Assembly (NCBI GenBank): GCA_002728675.1
Contig: PBVL01000033.1
Span: 1-50,279, forward strand
Direction: 5' to 3'
Source of the DNA: Gammaproteobacteria bacterium
Lineage (GTDB): Bacteria > Pseudomonadota > Gammaproteobacteria > Pseudomonadales > Azotimanducaceae
Length of the DNA stretch: 50,279 bases
Every line of letters begins with the position of its first letter. Position 1 is the first letter of the stretch. This document shows positions 1 to 8,077 of the stretch, piece by piece. The position numbers and the translations under genes were made by a program. The notes under the pieces are model-generated. The model ran no database searches and was not told the origin of the DNA. It worked only from the letters and a program-made list of their open reading frames with translations.

Positions 1-100
1 GAGGCTTGTCCTGCTCGGCGCGCTCGCGGCGTGCGAGGTACAGGGGATTGTTTGCGAGTTGCTCGTCCTGCGGACGAACTTCTTTGGCGTTGCGTGACAT
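1..100 (-). CDS. N-terminus of an unidentified protein, cut by the window edge
   Basis: An ATG at 100-98 on the minus strand opens a frame that runs off the left edge after 33 codons. The visible peptide begins MSRNAKEVRPQDEQ and continues with NNPLYLARRERAEQ; it is hydrophilic and charged, with no signal peptide or membrane segment. I do not recognise the family. The balanced residue mix suggests real coding sequence, but with so little visible this is a modest call. It lies downstream of the cold-shock gene on the same strand, separated by about 200 bases and a strong hairpin, so it is probably transcribed on its own. Confidence 0.35.
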   Translation of the reverse strand, partial: MSRNAKEVRPQDEQLANNPLYLARRERAEQDKP

Positions 101-257
101 GGGCAGCCATCCTCGGAGGCGAGCGTTGAGGATACTGCGGATTGCGTCGGTCCGTCAGCCTGGACCAGCGCGTGTCACCGGTGCGGCGGCTCCCGGAGCG
201 CAGGGCGTAGGGACCACTCCCGAGACAACGCAGGGATATCGATGGTTGACCAGGGTT

Positions 258-287
258 CCGGTGTGCTACCAGTTCGGAGCACACCGG
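258..287 (-). terminator. Hairpin just downstream of the cold-shock gene
   Basis: A perfect 10-bp stem (CCGGTGTGCT with AGCACACCGG) closes a 10-nt loop, 10 bases after the csp stop codon. No T-run follows on the minus strand, so it is not a textbook intrinsic terminator. It may end the csp transcript or protect its 3' end. Confidence 0.45.
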
Positions 288-296
288 AGGCAGGCA

Positions 297-506
297 TTAC
301 AGAGGCTTGATCTGCTCTGCCTGAGGGCCCTTTTTCCCCTGTGTGATGATGAACTCGACCTTTTGACCTTCGGCGAGGGACCTGAATCCCGAACCGACGA
401 TAGAGTTGAAGTGCGCAAAGACGTCCGGACCGGACTCCTGCTCAATGAACCCATAGCCTTTTGCGTCGTTGAACCACTTCACAGTACCGGTGACTGTTTC
501 TGACAT
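297..506 (-). CDS. Cold-shock domain protein (CspA family)
   Basis: A 69-residue protein of the usual CspA size. It carries the two RNA-binding motifs of the five-stranded OB-fold: RNP1 as KGYGFIE at residues 16-22 and RNP2 as DVFAHF at residues 28-33, after the typical GTVKWFN start. Family members are cytoplasmic single-stranded RNA/DNA chaperones that melt mRNA structure, often induced by cold or growth change. The gene stands alone, followed by a strong hairpin. A 6-bp hairpin sits 28 bases upstream of the start in the presumed 5' UTR; long structured leaders are common in this family. Which Csp paralogue it is cannot be told from sequence alone. Confidence 0.95.
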   Translation of the reverse strand: MSETVTGTVKWFNDAKGYGFIEQESGPDVFAHFNSIVGSGFRSLAEGQKVEFIITQGKKGPQAEQIKPL

Positions 507-533
507 TGTTATTAACTCGAATTGGATGTATTC

Positions 534-552
534 AGCCGCGTATGAGGCGGCT
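534..552. other. Small hairpin in the presumed csp 5' UTR
   Basis: AGCCGC at 534-539 pairs with GCGGCT at 547-552 around a 7-nt loop. It lies upstream of the csp start on the minus strand. A role in temperature-dependent folding is inference by analogy with other csp leaders; the sequence shows only the stem. Confidence 0.25.
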
Positions 553-783
553 CAGTTGGTAGCGTGAAGAAAACTCGATTGAACTTCGGCAACGCCAGGG
601 CGACGTCTGGAGGGCAAATGGCTTCGTTCGCACTTGGCCCGGACGGTACGCACAAAGCGAAATGAGGTCAAGGAACGATTTGGGATCCGGCTGATCCCCA
701 AGGGACGAATCCGGCGCCGTTTGGGCTGCGTTGGCGCTGGCGGGGGTGTCTGGCGGTCGCCGGGAAACCGGACCCGTCTGGAG

Positions 784-1332
784 CTAACTCCCGAGCCGCC
801 GCCCGAACTCGATCGTGCTCGATCGCATCGGGAACACCTCGCGCTCGCGATCGTTGAAGAAATGTCGAAGCGTGTCGGTGACAACCGGAAACGCAAGCTG
901 CTCCCAGGGAATCTGATCTTCACGGAACAGTTCGACCGCAAGCGACTCTTCGCCTGCCTGGAAAACCGGCTCGGGCAGTCGCGCGAGAAAGAACATGTAG
1001 ACCTGCGAGATATGCGGCAGGCTGAACAGCGTGTAGAGATTGTCGATCTCGACGTGGGCGCAGGCTTCTTCCATCGTCTCCCGCCGCGCACCTTCTTCGG
1101 CCGACTCGCCGTTTTCCATGAATCCCGCGGGCAGCGTCCAGAGCCCGGAACGCGGTTCGATGGCACGTCGGCAGAGCAGCACGCGGTCCTCGAACACCGG
1201 CAGACAACCGGTCACGATTTTCGGGTTGAGGTAATGGATCGTGGCGCAACGATCGCAGATGGAGCGTTCGCGGTTGTCACCGTCCGGCACGCGGACGGTG
1301 AGGCCATGGCCGCATTCGCTGCAGAATTTCAT
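784..1332 (-). CDS. Nudix hydrolase with N-terminal zinc ribbon
   Basis: 182 residues. Cys4/Cys7 and Cys26/Cys29 form a zinc-ribbon-like pair (the Nudix N-terminal domain type also seen in NADH/ADP-ribose pyrophosphatases). A canonical Nudix box GX5EX7REXXEE follows: Gly70, Glu76, Arg84-Glu85 and Glu88-Glu89, which bind the catalytic Mg2+. Such enzymes hydrolyse nucleoside diphosphates linked to another moiety, for example ADP-ribose or NADH; the exact substrate cannot be inferred. The ATG at 1332 directly precedes the first Cys pair and has a consensus -10 about 27 bases upstream. It is divergent from the next Nudix gene. Confidence 0.9.
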   Translation of the reverse strand: MKFCSECGHGLTVRVPDGDNRERSICDRCATIHYLNPKIVTGCLPVFEDRVLLCRRAIEPRSGLWTLPAGFMENGESAEEGARRETMEEACAHVEIDNLYTLFSLPHISQVYMFFLARLPEPVFQAGEESLAVELFREDQIPWEQLAFPVVTDTLRHFFNDREREVFPMRSSTIEFGRRLGS

Positions 1333-1635
1333 GATTGTCCCACGCCGTTTTGCTGGCCATTATACGGGAACGCATGCTGCGCTCAGGGAGCGGCCCGTCC
1401 TCTTGCTGAAACCGAACTGTAAATGCCGTGATGTGGACCCGCCGGATCAGGCAGGCGCCAGCATCTGCGCGTTCGAGTGTTCGTTCTGCGCAAGTTGCGC
1501 CGGGGTCATGGGTGGTCAATGTCTGAACTTCGGCGGCGAACTCGTTCCAGGGCGGGCGCGTGGTGCTGCGCTTTTGGGGAGGCTCCCCGCATCGACTGAG
1601 CGGGTGCACGCCTGGCGGTCCTGTCCGGACGTCGC
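1333..1635. other. Intergenic region between two divergent Nudix genes
   Basis: About 300 bases with no convincing gene on either strand. It holds a consensus -10 for the minus-strand Nudix gene near 1359-1364. Short overlapping frames here have Arg/Pro-rich composition typical of non-coding GC-rich DNA. Confidence 0.5.
1359..1364 (-). promoter_or_regulatory. Candidate -10 box (TATAAT) for the zinc-ribbon Nudix gene
   Basis: Read on the minus strand this is a perfect TATAAT, which would place a transcript start about 20 bases before the ATG at 1332. No good -35 box is seen at 16-18 bases spacing, so the promoter call rests on the -10 alone. Confidence 0.35.
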
Positions 1636-2073
1636 GTGATCAAGTACTTCCACGTCGGGATGAAGGGCGTCATCCGGCATCCGAAGGACGATCGGGTCCT
1701 GTTGATGAAGATGCACAATGGTGCCTGGGATCTGCCGGGCGGGCGCTTGGACGAGGGCGAGCGGGGTTTCGAAGAAACCCTGACACGCGAGTTGCATGAG
1801 GAATTGCCCGGCATCCGGGACGTCACGGTTGGCCGGCAACTGGGCGCGGTGCGCATGGCCCACGATCTTGGGCCGCGTGCCCTGGAACAGGGCGTCGACA
1901 CCTCGATGTTGCCGGGCGGCGGGGTTCGCCTGGTCACCGTGCTGTACGACGTCCGCGCGAGCCTGCCGGACCCCGTGCAGGTGAGCGACGAGCACGCCTC
2001 GTTTGCCTGGACCACGCGCGCCGGTGCCGCCGGGGCCTTCCCGCATGCGAGCCACCTGTTCGTTCCGCAATGA
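1636..2073 (+). CDS. Nudix hydrolase, single domain
   Basis: 145 residues starting at GTG (GTG ATC AAG). The frame has the Nudix hallmarks WDLPGGRLDEGE near residues 31-42 and RELHEE at 51-56. The distance from the box Glu42 to Arg51 is one residue longer than in the textbook GX5EX7RE pattern, so the loop is slightly atypical. Members hydrolyse pyrophosphate bonds in nucleotides and other X-linked diphosphates with Mg2+; the substrate is unknown. The stop codon overlaps the start of the ankyrin gene (ATGA at 2070-2073), implying translational coupling. Earlier in-frame starts would add only non-conserved residues. Confidence 0.85.
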   Translation: MIKYFHVGMKGVIRHPKDDRVLLMKMHNGAWDLPGGRLDEGERGFEETLTRELHEELPGIRDVTVGRQLGAVRMAHDLGPRALEQGVDTSMLPGGGVRLVTVLYDVRASLPDPVQVSDEHASFAWTTRAGAAGAFPHASHLFVPQ

Positions 2074-2940
2074 CCCGGCGCGAAGTCCTCAAGCGCTTCA
2101 GCGAGGCTGTCGGGGCGGGAGATACGGCCGCAATTGCGCGCATCTCCGAGTCAGGCCCGGGCATCGTCAACGCCGCCAACGCGCACCGCAACGTACCGCT
2201 CGGGGTCGCGATCGGGACGGGGCGGCTCGACATCGTCCGGCAGCTCGTCGAACTCGGCGCCGATCCCGGGCACTGCAATCACGGCGGGCACAGCATGCTC
2301 GACGCGGCTGCGTACGGCGGGCACGAGGGTATTGCGCGATATCTGATCGAGCCGGGGGGCTGCACCATCGATCCTGCATCACGCCGCCCTCGGTGACCTC
2401 GCGGCAGTGAAGCGGGACTGGACCGGTCAGCTGGTTCAGGCCGGAGGGCGATGGCGTATGGCGCCCCTGCACGCTGCCGTGCGCGCCTGCAATCTCCCCG
2501 CGGTCACAGGCCTGCTCGAATTCTGCGAGCCCGACCCGAAAGATCACAACGGGCATACCCCGCTTGCGTTGGTGCCTGAACTGGCTGGCGCAAAGCCGCG
2601 TGCGTTGCTCGCAACAGCACTGCTGGATGCCTGTGCGTCAGTCGACGCACAGGCGGGTCACTTCAGCGGCACCGTTCTGCATCGGGCGATCGTCAACGGT
2701 CAGCTTGACCTGGTGGAGGTTCTGGTGGCGCGCGGCGCCGACCTCACGCTGCAGGACCACGCCGGCAAGACGCCGCTTCACGAGGCGGTTGCGAAAGGTG
2801 TGAAGTACGTCGAACTGCTGCTTGCCGGAGACGTCGATTTCGCGATTCGGTCCCGGGACGGCGAGACGCCGCTCGGGTTTGCCCGGCGACGGAAGAAGAA
2901 GACCGTCGCCGCGCTGCTGGAGGCGGCAGGCGGGTCCTGA
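2070..2940 (+). pseudogene. Ankyrin-repeat protein, broken by a frameshift
   Basis: The frame from ATG 2070 encodes ankyrin-like repeats (VPLGVAIGTGRLDIVRQLVE, then GGHSMLDAAAYGGHEGIARY) and stops at 2396. Downstream, in another frame, the repeats resume as LHHAALGDLAAVKRDW and continue to TGA 2940 with TPLHEAVAKGVKYVELLL and similar units. Removing one G from the six-G run at 2354-2359 joins both parts into a 289-residue protein (EPGAAPSILHHAAL). Ankyrin repeats mediate protein-protein contacts; no partner is evident. The start overlaps the stop of the upstream Nudix gene. Whether the extra G is real or an assembly error cannot be decided here. Confidence 0.8.
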
Positions 2941-3008
2941 GCATCTCCGGTTTGGTGAATGCGCGGCACCCCTTATGATCCCGGGCAGCGTCTCTGGCGG
3001 TTAACTCT

Positions 3009-3461
3009 ATGGAAACCATGGTCTATCCGGTCCCGTCTCCGGCCCCTGCGGCGTACCTGACGCTGCTCGGAGTCGCACTGTTCCTGACGTCCCTGGCACT
3101 GGGCTTCGCCTGGCTTGGCTGGTCGATGAGCCGGGTTGCCGTTGCCGTGGATGCCGACTCCGTTGAGCTTCGGGCACCGTTTTACGGGCGCACGATTCCC
3201 CGAAGTTCACTGCTCACGGACGGGGTCAGGGTGGTGGACCTGGCGGACGAGCCGGATCTGCATCCGGGTTTGAGGACAAACGGCGTGGGGTTGCCCGGCT
3301 TCCTGCTGGGCTGGTTTCGGCTGGCCAGCGGCGACAGGGCGTTGCTCGCCGTGACGGATCGGTCACAGGTGCTTTACCTGCCGCATGCAGACGGCGTGGT
3401 CCTGGCAAGTTTCTCGGACCCCGTCCGGCTTGTGGCAGAACTGCGCGCGGCGCCTCGCTGA
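3009..3461 (+). CDS. Membrane-anchored PH-domain-like protein
   Basis: 150 residues. One or two hydrophobic segments occupy roughly residues 14-43 (AYLTLLGVALFLTSLALGFA and on), followed by a beta-rich soluble part with ELRAPFYGRTIPRSSLL and LLAVTDRSQVLYLPH, the pattern of bacterial PH domains. These usually sit at the inner membrane; their ligands are mostly unknown. It begins an apparent operon: its stop overlaps the next start (TGATG at 3459-3463), and the two following genes also overlap. A TATGAT at 2974-2979 could be a -10 box. The family is moderately certain, the function is not. Confidence 0.65.
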   Translation: METMVYPVPSPAPAAYLTLLGVALFLTSLALGFAWLGWSMSRVAVAVDADSVELRAPFYGRTIPRSSLLTDGVRVVDLADEPDLHPGLRTNGVGLPGFLLGWFRLASGDRALLAVTDRSQVLYLPHADGVVLASFSDPVRLVAELRAAPR

Positions 3462-4207
3462 TGCGCGTGTTCGTCACCGGTGCTGCGGGGAATATTGGTT
3501 CGCGGCTCTGTCCCGTTTTGGCAGGGACGGGAATCGAATACACCGCGATGGATCGGGTACGACAGGACTCTGAAGGTCTGCGGGGTGACATGCTCGACAG
3601 CGCGGTTGGTGCCTGGTTCGAAGGGCACGACGCACTCATCCATCTCGCGTCGGTGCCGGGCGATGCGACGGAGGAAGAGACCTTTCGCTCCAACGTGTTG
3701 GGTGCGTGGCGCGTGCTCAGTGCAGCGAGTCGGTCGGGGATCAGGCGAATCGTGCTGACGTCATCGGCGCCGGTCCATCTGGATCAGTCGCGCGCGGGCC
3801 TCGGCGACACGCCGCTCGCGACGGGAACCGACGACGATCGGGTCTACGACGTATCGAAGCGTCTGCAGGAGAGCCTTGCCGAAGACGTCGCACAGCACGG
3901 TGTGGCAGACGGTCTGACGGTGCTCTGCCTCAGGCTGGGGCACGTGGTTGACCCCGGGGCGGCGGCCGACTTCGAGGGTCGCGGCCTCGCGGAGCTCAGC
4001 TATTGCCGTGGCGGTTGGGTGGACGTCGCGGACGCGACCGCGGCGCTGGTCGCCGCCGTATCGGTTGACGCCAGACCGGGATTTCACCTGCACCACGTGA
4101 TTGGTGACTCAGCCGCCCGTGCGCGGTACAAGGTGGCCGAGGCGGAGGCGTTTCTCGGAATCACGTTTCAGGAACGGTTCGATGACTACCGTGGAGAGTC
4201 TGAATGA
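3461..4207 (+). CDS. NAD-dependent epimerase/dehydratase (extended SDR)
   Basis: 248 residues. The Rossmann NAD(P)-binding motif GAAGNIG is at residues 7-13, and the catalytic Tyr129-x3-Lys133 (YDVSK) is present, with a preceding LTSSAPVH strand supplying the active-site Ser. These features place it among NAD-dependent sugar epimerase-like or uronate-dehydrogenase-like SDRs. The substrate cannot be read from sequence. It overlaps the PH-domain gene upstream and the HD-domain gene downstream by 4 bases, so all three are probably translated as a coupled unit. Confidence 0.85.
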   Translation: MRVFVTGAAGNIGSRLCPVLAGTGIEYTAMDRVRQDSEGLRGDMLDSAVGAWFEGHDALIHLASVPGDATEEETFRSNVLGAWRVLSAASRSGIRRIVLTSSAPVHLDQSRAGLGDTPLATGTDDDRVYDVSKRLQESLAEDVAQHGVADGLTVLCLRLGHVVDPGAAADFEGRGLAELSYCRGGWVDVADATAALVAAVSVDARPGFHLHHVIGDSAARARYKVAEAEAFLGITFQERFDDYRGESE

Positions 4208-4797
4208 ACGATAGCGTCCACCGGCGCACGAGCTTTCTGCTCGAAGTTGAGCAACTCAAGGCGGTGCTCCGCAAGAACACGCCCGTTGGCCTGACCCGGA
4301 ACGAGAACGCTGCAGAGCACAGTTGGCATACGACGCTCGCCGCGATGCTGTTCGCCGAAGGAACGCCGGTCGCAATCGACGTGCCGACTGTCCTGCGGAT
4401 GCTGCTGATCCACGACATCGTCGAGGTTGACGCCGGCGACGTGATCATCTTCGACGAGGCGGCGCGCGAGGCGAACGAGGCCGTCGAACGCGCGGCGGCG
4501 GAGCGGTTGTTCGGCATGTTGCCGGACACGCAGGGCCAGGAGCTGAAGCGTCTCTGGGAGACGTTCGAGGCGGGCGAGACACCCGAAGCGCAGTTTGCCA
4601 AAGCGGCCGACCGGATCATGCCCGTCCTGCAGAATCTCGAGCAGCAGGGGGGCAGCTGGGTCGAGCACGGCATCAGCCGTGCGCAGGTGCTGGCCAAAGT
4701 CGAGTGCATCGCAACCGTGTGTCCGGACCTGTGGCGCGACCTCGAGTCCCGCCTGCGGAACGCAACGTTCTGGGACGAGGCGGGCAAAGTTGTCTGA
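4204..4797 (+). CDS. HD-domain phosphohydrolase (YfbR/HDDC2-like 5'-nucleotidase)
   Basis: 197 residues. The metal-binding HD residues are visible: His39 and His42 in AAEHSWH, His70-Asp71 in LLIHDIVE, and Asp136 in AKAADRIMP. The pattern AEHSWH ... HDIVEVDAGD matches the HD_3 group, which includes 5'-deoxynucleotidase YfbR and HDDC2. These remove phosphate from deoxynucleoside monophosphates using divalent metal. Start ATG 4204 overlaps the epimerase stop. The following GFA gene overlaps its end, so the run from 3009 to 5164 is likely one operon. Confidence 0.85.
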   Translation: MNDSVHRRTSFLLEVEQLKAVLRKNTPVGLTRNENAAEHSWHTTLAAMLFAEGTPVAIDVPTVLRMLLIHDIVEVDAGDVIIFDEAAREANEAVERAAAERLFGMLPDTQGQELKRLWETFEAGETPEAQFAKAADRIMPVLQNLEQQGGSWVEHGISRAQVLAKVECIATVCPDLWRDLESRLRNATFWDEAGKVV

Positions 4798-5164
4798 ACG
4801 GTTTCGGGGCAGCTGCCTGTGCGGCGAAGTGCGGTTCGAACTCACCGGACCACCTGAGCGGGCAAGCCGGTGCTTCTGCAGTCTCTGCCGGAAGCAAAGT
4901 GGCTCCGCGTTTGGCGCATACGCGTACGTGCGTGGCGACCGGTTTCGTTTTGTTGCCGGGGCATCTTCAGTGCGCGGCTACGTGTCTTCCCCTGGCGTCA
5001 CGCGGACGTTCTGCTCGCGCTGCGGCGCGTCGTTGCACTGGAAGCGGGACGGCAAAGACGGGTTTGGCCTTGCGCTCGGGTCGCTCGACGACGATCCGCG
5101 CGTTGAACCGACGCTCGATCTCCATCCTGAGGATGCCGCGTTCTGGTACCCCGTCAGGCATTAG
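4790..5164 (+). CDS. GFA-type zinc protein (glutathione-dependent formaldehyde-activating family)
   Basis: About 124 residues from a TTG start at 4790, overlapping the HD gene stop by 8 bases; no ATG or GTG suits the conserved N-terminus, and a longer reading would lie mostly inside the HD gene. The Mss4-like fold signature is complete: CLCGEVRFE near residues 9-17, CFCSLCRKQSG near 29-39, and CSRCGA later, giving Cys ligands for structural and catalytic zinc. Despite the family name, members are varied and most have no proven formaldehyde activity. It is probably the last gene of the operon. Confidence 0.85.
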   Translation: MSERFRGSCLCGEVRFELTGPPERASRCFCSLCRKQSGSAFGAYAYVRGDRFRFVAGASSVRGYVSSPGVTRTFCSRCGASLHWKRDGKDGFGLALGSLDDDPRVEPTLDLHPEDAAFWYPVRH

Positions 5165-5357
5165 CGTCCTGTAGCCTGATGGTCCGTGTGGGATGCACCC
5201 GGATGGTGGTCAAGCGACCGCTGAGCGCCGTTGAAGAAGTCGTTACGTGATCGCCCGCCCGGAAGGGACCCGGGGCAACGTGAGCGGGCCGGATTCGTTT
5301 GCCAAGCCAGCTGCCCGATTGCTAGGCTCGCGCGCCGTCGCCCTGAAGGAGCACGCT

Positions 5358-5885
5358 GTGATCTATTCCCTCGAAGACCGCCACGTCGAAGTCAAAGGTG
5401 ACTACTTCGTGGCCGACAATGCGACCGTCCTTGGTTCGGTGGTGCTCCACAATGATGTGAGCGTCTGGTTCAACGCCGTCATCCGCGGCGACAACGACCT
5501 GATCACCATCGGTGAAGGCTCAAACGTTCAGGACGGTGCGGTCATTCATACCGATCCGGGCGATCAGGTGGTCCTCGGAAAAGGTGTCACCGTCGGCCAT
5601 CAGGCAATGCTGCACGGCTGCCGGATTGGCGACAACACGCTGATCGGCATGCAGGTCATCATCATGGATGGCGCGAAGGTGGGCAGTAACTGCCTGATCG
5701 CGGCCGGTGCGGTCATTCTCGAAGGCAAGGAGATCCCCGACAACTCGCTGGTGGTGGGTTCACCCGGCAAGGTCCTCCGTGAAGTGGATGACGAGCGGAT
5801 TGCCTGGATGAAGGAACGCGCCGAAATCTACGTAGCGAACTACAAGCGGTACAAGTCGACCCTGCGTCCGGCTGACCATCTCTGA
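5358..5885 (+). CDS. Gamma-carbonic anhydrase family protein (left-handed beta-helix)
   Basis: 175 residues. GTG 5358 is chosen because AAGGAG at 5346-5351 is well placed and the conserved domain begins at once; the frame is open further upstream but that part is non-conserved. Hexapeptide-repeat turns run through the protein. The three zinc-binding histidines of the gamma-carbonic anhydrase/YrdA group are present: His64 (VIHTDPG), His81 and His86 (VGHQAMLHG). Family members are trimeric; some hydrate CO2, many have undefined roles. It is a free-standing gene, and its 3' end abuts a minus-strand hydrolase remnant. Confidence 0.92.
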   Translation: MIYSLEDRHVEVKGDYFVADNATVLGSVVLHNDVSVWFNAVIRGDNDLITIGEGSNVQDGAVIHTDPGDQVVLGKGVTVGHQAMLHGCRIGDNTLIGMQVIIMDGAKVGSNCLIAAGAVILEGKEIPDNSLVVGSPGKVLREVDDERIAWMKERAEIYVANYKRYKSTLRPADHL

Positions 5886-6045
5886 GGTTGTCGGCCCACT
5901 CCGTCAGGTACCACTGAATCAGCGCGACACCCGTGCTGTGGCCAATCAGGATGGATTGGGTGGGCAGGCTCGCCGCCGCGTCCGCGAGGAATTGCAGGTC
6001 GTTCCCCATCGTGCCGAAGCGGGCGGCGCGTCAGCGCGGGGCCGG
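5886..6045 (-). pseudogene. Remnant of an alpha/beta hydrolase
   Basis: On the minus strand this reads RFGTMGNDLQFLADAAASLP, then SILIGHSTGVALIQWYLTEW. The GHSTG pentapeptide in a strand-elbow-helix context is the nucleophile elbow of alpha/beta hydrolases. The piece has no credible N-terminus, and its other end stops against the 3' end of the carbonic anhydrase gene, so only about 50 codons survive. It looks like a relic left by deletion. It could be a chance frame, hence the low confidence. Between here and the leuA promoter nothing else was recognised. Confidence 0.35.
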
Positions 6046-6047
6046 TA

Positions 6048-6076
6048 TTGGAACTGCTTCACCCAGGCGCTATAGT
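6048..6076 (+). promoter_or_regulatory. Sigma70-type promoter of the leuA transcript
   Basis: TTGGAA at 6048-6053 and TATAGT at 6071-6076 are separated by exactly 17 bases, close to the sigma70 consensus. The predicted start near 6083 lies 25 bases before the leader ORF and about 245 bases before leuA, leaving room for a regulatory leader. Confidence 0.65.
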
Positions 6077-6107
6077 TAGCGCGCTTCCTATTCAGTTCGA
6101 CTTGCAG

Positions 6108-6224
6108 ATGGCAATGGCAACACAGGCAACACAGCGTCAGCCGGAGGGTCTTCGCCCTGCCGGCGTCGTTCTGCGCCTGTCGCGCACCGCCCATGGTCTG
6201 CTTCTGCTACGACTGCCGTTGTAG
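6108..6224 (+). CDS. leuL: Leucine-rich leader peptide of leuA (leuL-like)
   Basis: A 38-codon ORF whose last ten residues are HGLLLLRLPL before TAG. Six of the last nine codons are leucine (CTG CTT CTG CTA, CTG, TTG). It sits between a good promoter and leuA, which makes 2-isopropylmalate for leucine synthesis. Enterobacterial leuL has the same consecutive-Leu block, where ribosome stalling at low Leu-tRNA controls attenuation. The hairpin at 6207-6224 overlaps the Leu codons and another stem lies at 6257-6286. The start could be ATG 6108 or 6114; neither has a strong ribosome binding site. Function is inferred from position and composition. Confidence 0.6.
   Translation: MAMATQATQRQPEGLRPAGVVLRLSRTAHGLLLLRLPL
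6207..6224 (+). promoter_or_regulatory. Hairpin over the leader Leu codons
   Basis: CTACGAC and GTTGTAG pair (7 bp with one G-U) around a TGCC loop, overlapping the last Leu codons and the leader stop. A ribosome stalled on the Leu codons would block this stem, as expected for the first element of an attenuator. Confidence 0.4.
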
Positions 6225-6256
6225 GCGGCCGTCTAAATCCTACTTGGCGTTTCTCG

Positions 6257-6286
6257 CCTGTCGTGCGCGGTTCCCGACGCGGCAGG
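6257..6286 (+). promoter_or_regulatory. Second leader stem, candidate attenuator
   Basis: CCTGTCG at 6257-6263 pairs with CGGCAGG at 6280-6286 (7 bp, one G-U) around a 16-nt GC-rich loop. No T-run follows, so if it attenuates leuA it would have to act as a Rho-dependent or translational element; this is inference. Confidence 0.3.
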
Positions 6287-6329
6287 AAGGCAAATAGCCC
6301 AATAGTCGAATGAGAGATTACTACCAGTC

Positions 6330-8042
6330 ATGAACGCAGAAGACTCTTCCGTATCGAACACGGATGCGCAACAGCGTATGCCGTTCCACAAGTACAAACC
6401 CTTCAAGCCGGTCGCGCTGAAGGACCGCACCTGGCCGGATCAGGTCATCACCAAAGCGCCCCGCTGGTGCAGCGTCGACCTGCGCGATGGGAACCAGGCG
6501 CTCATCGAGCCGATGACGCCGAACGAGAAGCTCAAGATGTACAGGCTGCTTCTCGAGATCGGCTTCAAGGAGATCGAGGTCGGGTTCCCGGCGGCGTCGC
6601 AGACCGATTTCGATTTCGTCAGGCTGATCATCGAAGAAGGGATGATCCCGGACGACGTCACAATTCAGATTCTGTGCCAGGCGCGTGAAGAACTCATCGC
6701 GCGTAGCTGCGAGGCGCTCAAAGGCGCGAAGAAGGTCATCTTTCACCTCTATAACTCGACGTCGACGCTGCAGCGCAAGGTCGTCTTCAGGATGGAGCGT
6801 CCCGAGATCATCAAGCTCGCGACGGACGCGACTGAAATCGTGAAGCGCTACACGTCAGAGCTCGAAGCGGACGGCACCGACGTCACCCTCGAATACTCGC
6901 CCGAGAGCTACACGGCAACGGAGATGGACTTCGCGGTTGAGATCTGTGCCGCGGTGTCCGAAGTCTGGGGGCCGACGCCCGAGAAGAAGATGATCCTCAA
7001 TCTCCCCGCGACGGTGGAGATGGCGACCCCGAACATCTATGCCGATCAGCTGGAATGGTTCATCCGCCATTTGCCGAATCGGGAGTCCTGCCTCATCAGT
7101 CTGCACACGCACAATGACCGGGGCACCGGAATCGCCGCGTCGGAGCTTGGGCTCATGGCGGGCGCGGATCGGATCGAGGGCACGTTGTTCGGCAACGGTG
7201 AGCGCACCGGCAACTGCGATGTCATCACGATGGCAATGAACCTCTTCTCGCAGGGGGTCGACCCGGAGCTGTATCTTTCGGACATGCCGAAGATCGTCGC
7301 GGTCTCGGAAGAATGCACGAAGATCCCCATTCACATCCGCCAGCCCTACGCGGGCGAGCTCGTGTTTACCGCGTTCTCGGGTTCGCACCAGGATGCGATC
7401 CGTAAAGGCATGAACCAGGTCGACACGGCCGACGGCGCGCAGTGGGAAGTGCCCTACCTGCCGATCGACCCGGCGGACGTCGGCGGCTCGTACCGTGAAA
7501 CCGTGCGGGTCAACAGCCAGTCCGGCAAAGGCGGCGTCGCGTTCATTCTCGAGAACTTCTACGGCATCACGCTGCCGCGGCAGCTGCTGCTCGAGTTCAG
7601 CCCGATCATCCAGCAGTTGACGGAGAATGACGGCGGCGAACTGTCGCCGGAGACGATCTGGAACGCATTCAACGAAGAGTTCATCGAGGTCGACGGGCAG
7701 TACCAGCTGATCGACTACGAGATGACCTCCGTTGGCGACGGGGCGGAGACGTGCAAGGCGCGGATTCGCGTTGGCGACAATGAGCTTGACGTCAACGGTT
7801 CGGGCTCGGGACCAATCGATGCGTTCGTCGACGGCCTGGCCCAGGCGTTGAACGAGCCGCTGAACGTCTCCGAGTATCAGGAGTACGCGCTGAACGAAGG
7901 TAAGGAGGCGCAAGCCATCTGCATCCTTGCGATCACGGATGAGAAGACCAATCGGTACTACGGTGTCGGCATCAGCCAGAACACCACGACCGCGGCCTTC
8001 AGGTCGATCATCGCGGCCGTCAACCGTATGTGGCGTCAGTAG
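6330..8042 (+). CDS. leuA: 2-isopropylmalate synthase
   Basis: 570 residues, the long LeuA type found in Pseudomonas and Corynebacterium. It condenses acetyl-CoA with 2-oxoisovalerate, the first step of leucine synthesis. The DRDG-type catalytic motif appears as DLRDGNQ at residues 50-56, and the metal-binding SLHTHNDRGTG motif and the FGNGERTGN glycine loop are intact. The C-terminal third is the allosteric LeuA dimer domain that usually senses leucine. ATG 6330 has a weak ribosome binding site; ATG 6378 (MPFHKYKPF) is a possible later start nearer the conserved region. It is preceded by the leader described at 6048-6286 and followed by a strong hairpin. Confidence 0.97.
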   Translation: MNAEDSSVSNTDAQQRMPFHKYKPFKPVALKDRTWPDQVITKAPRWCSVDLRDGNQALIEPMTPNEKLKMYRLLLEIGFKEIEVGFPAASQTDFDFVRLIIEEGMIPDDVTIQILCQAREELIARSCEALKGAKKVIFHLYNSTSTLQRKVVFRMERPEIIKLATDATEIVKRYTSELEADGTDVTLEYSPESYTATEMDFAVEICAAVSEVWGPTPEKKMILNLPATVEMATPNIYADQLEWFIRHLPNRESCLISLHTHNDRGTGIAASELGLMAGADRIEGTLFGNGERTGNCDVITMAMNLFSQGVDPELYLSDMPKIVAVSEECTKIPIHIRQPYAGELVFTAFSGSHQDAIRKGMNQVDTADGAQWEVPYLPIDPADVGGSYRETVRVNSQSGKGGVAFILENFYGITLPRQLLLEFSPIIQQLTENDGGELSPETIWNAFNEEFIEVDGQYQLIDYEMTSVGDGAETCKARIRVGDNELDVNGSGSGPIDAFVDGLAQALNEPLNVSEYQEYALNEGKEAQAICILAITDEKTNRYYGVGISQNTTTAAFRSIIAAVNRMWRQ

Positions 8043-8077
8043 GCACCATGACCTCCTGAGCGACACTGCTTGAGCGA

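Noticed and set aside
550-566. GGCTCAGTTGGTAGCG resembles the D-arm of a tRNA
   Set aside because: No acceptor stem, anticodon arm or GGTTCGAATCC-type T-arm follows, so no cloverleaf can be drawn.
6193-6297. Cysteine-rich frame starting MVCFCYDCRC upstream of leuA
   Set aside because: It is the shifted reading of the leucine codon run; the leucine reading fits the position before leuA better.
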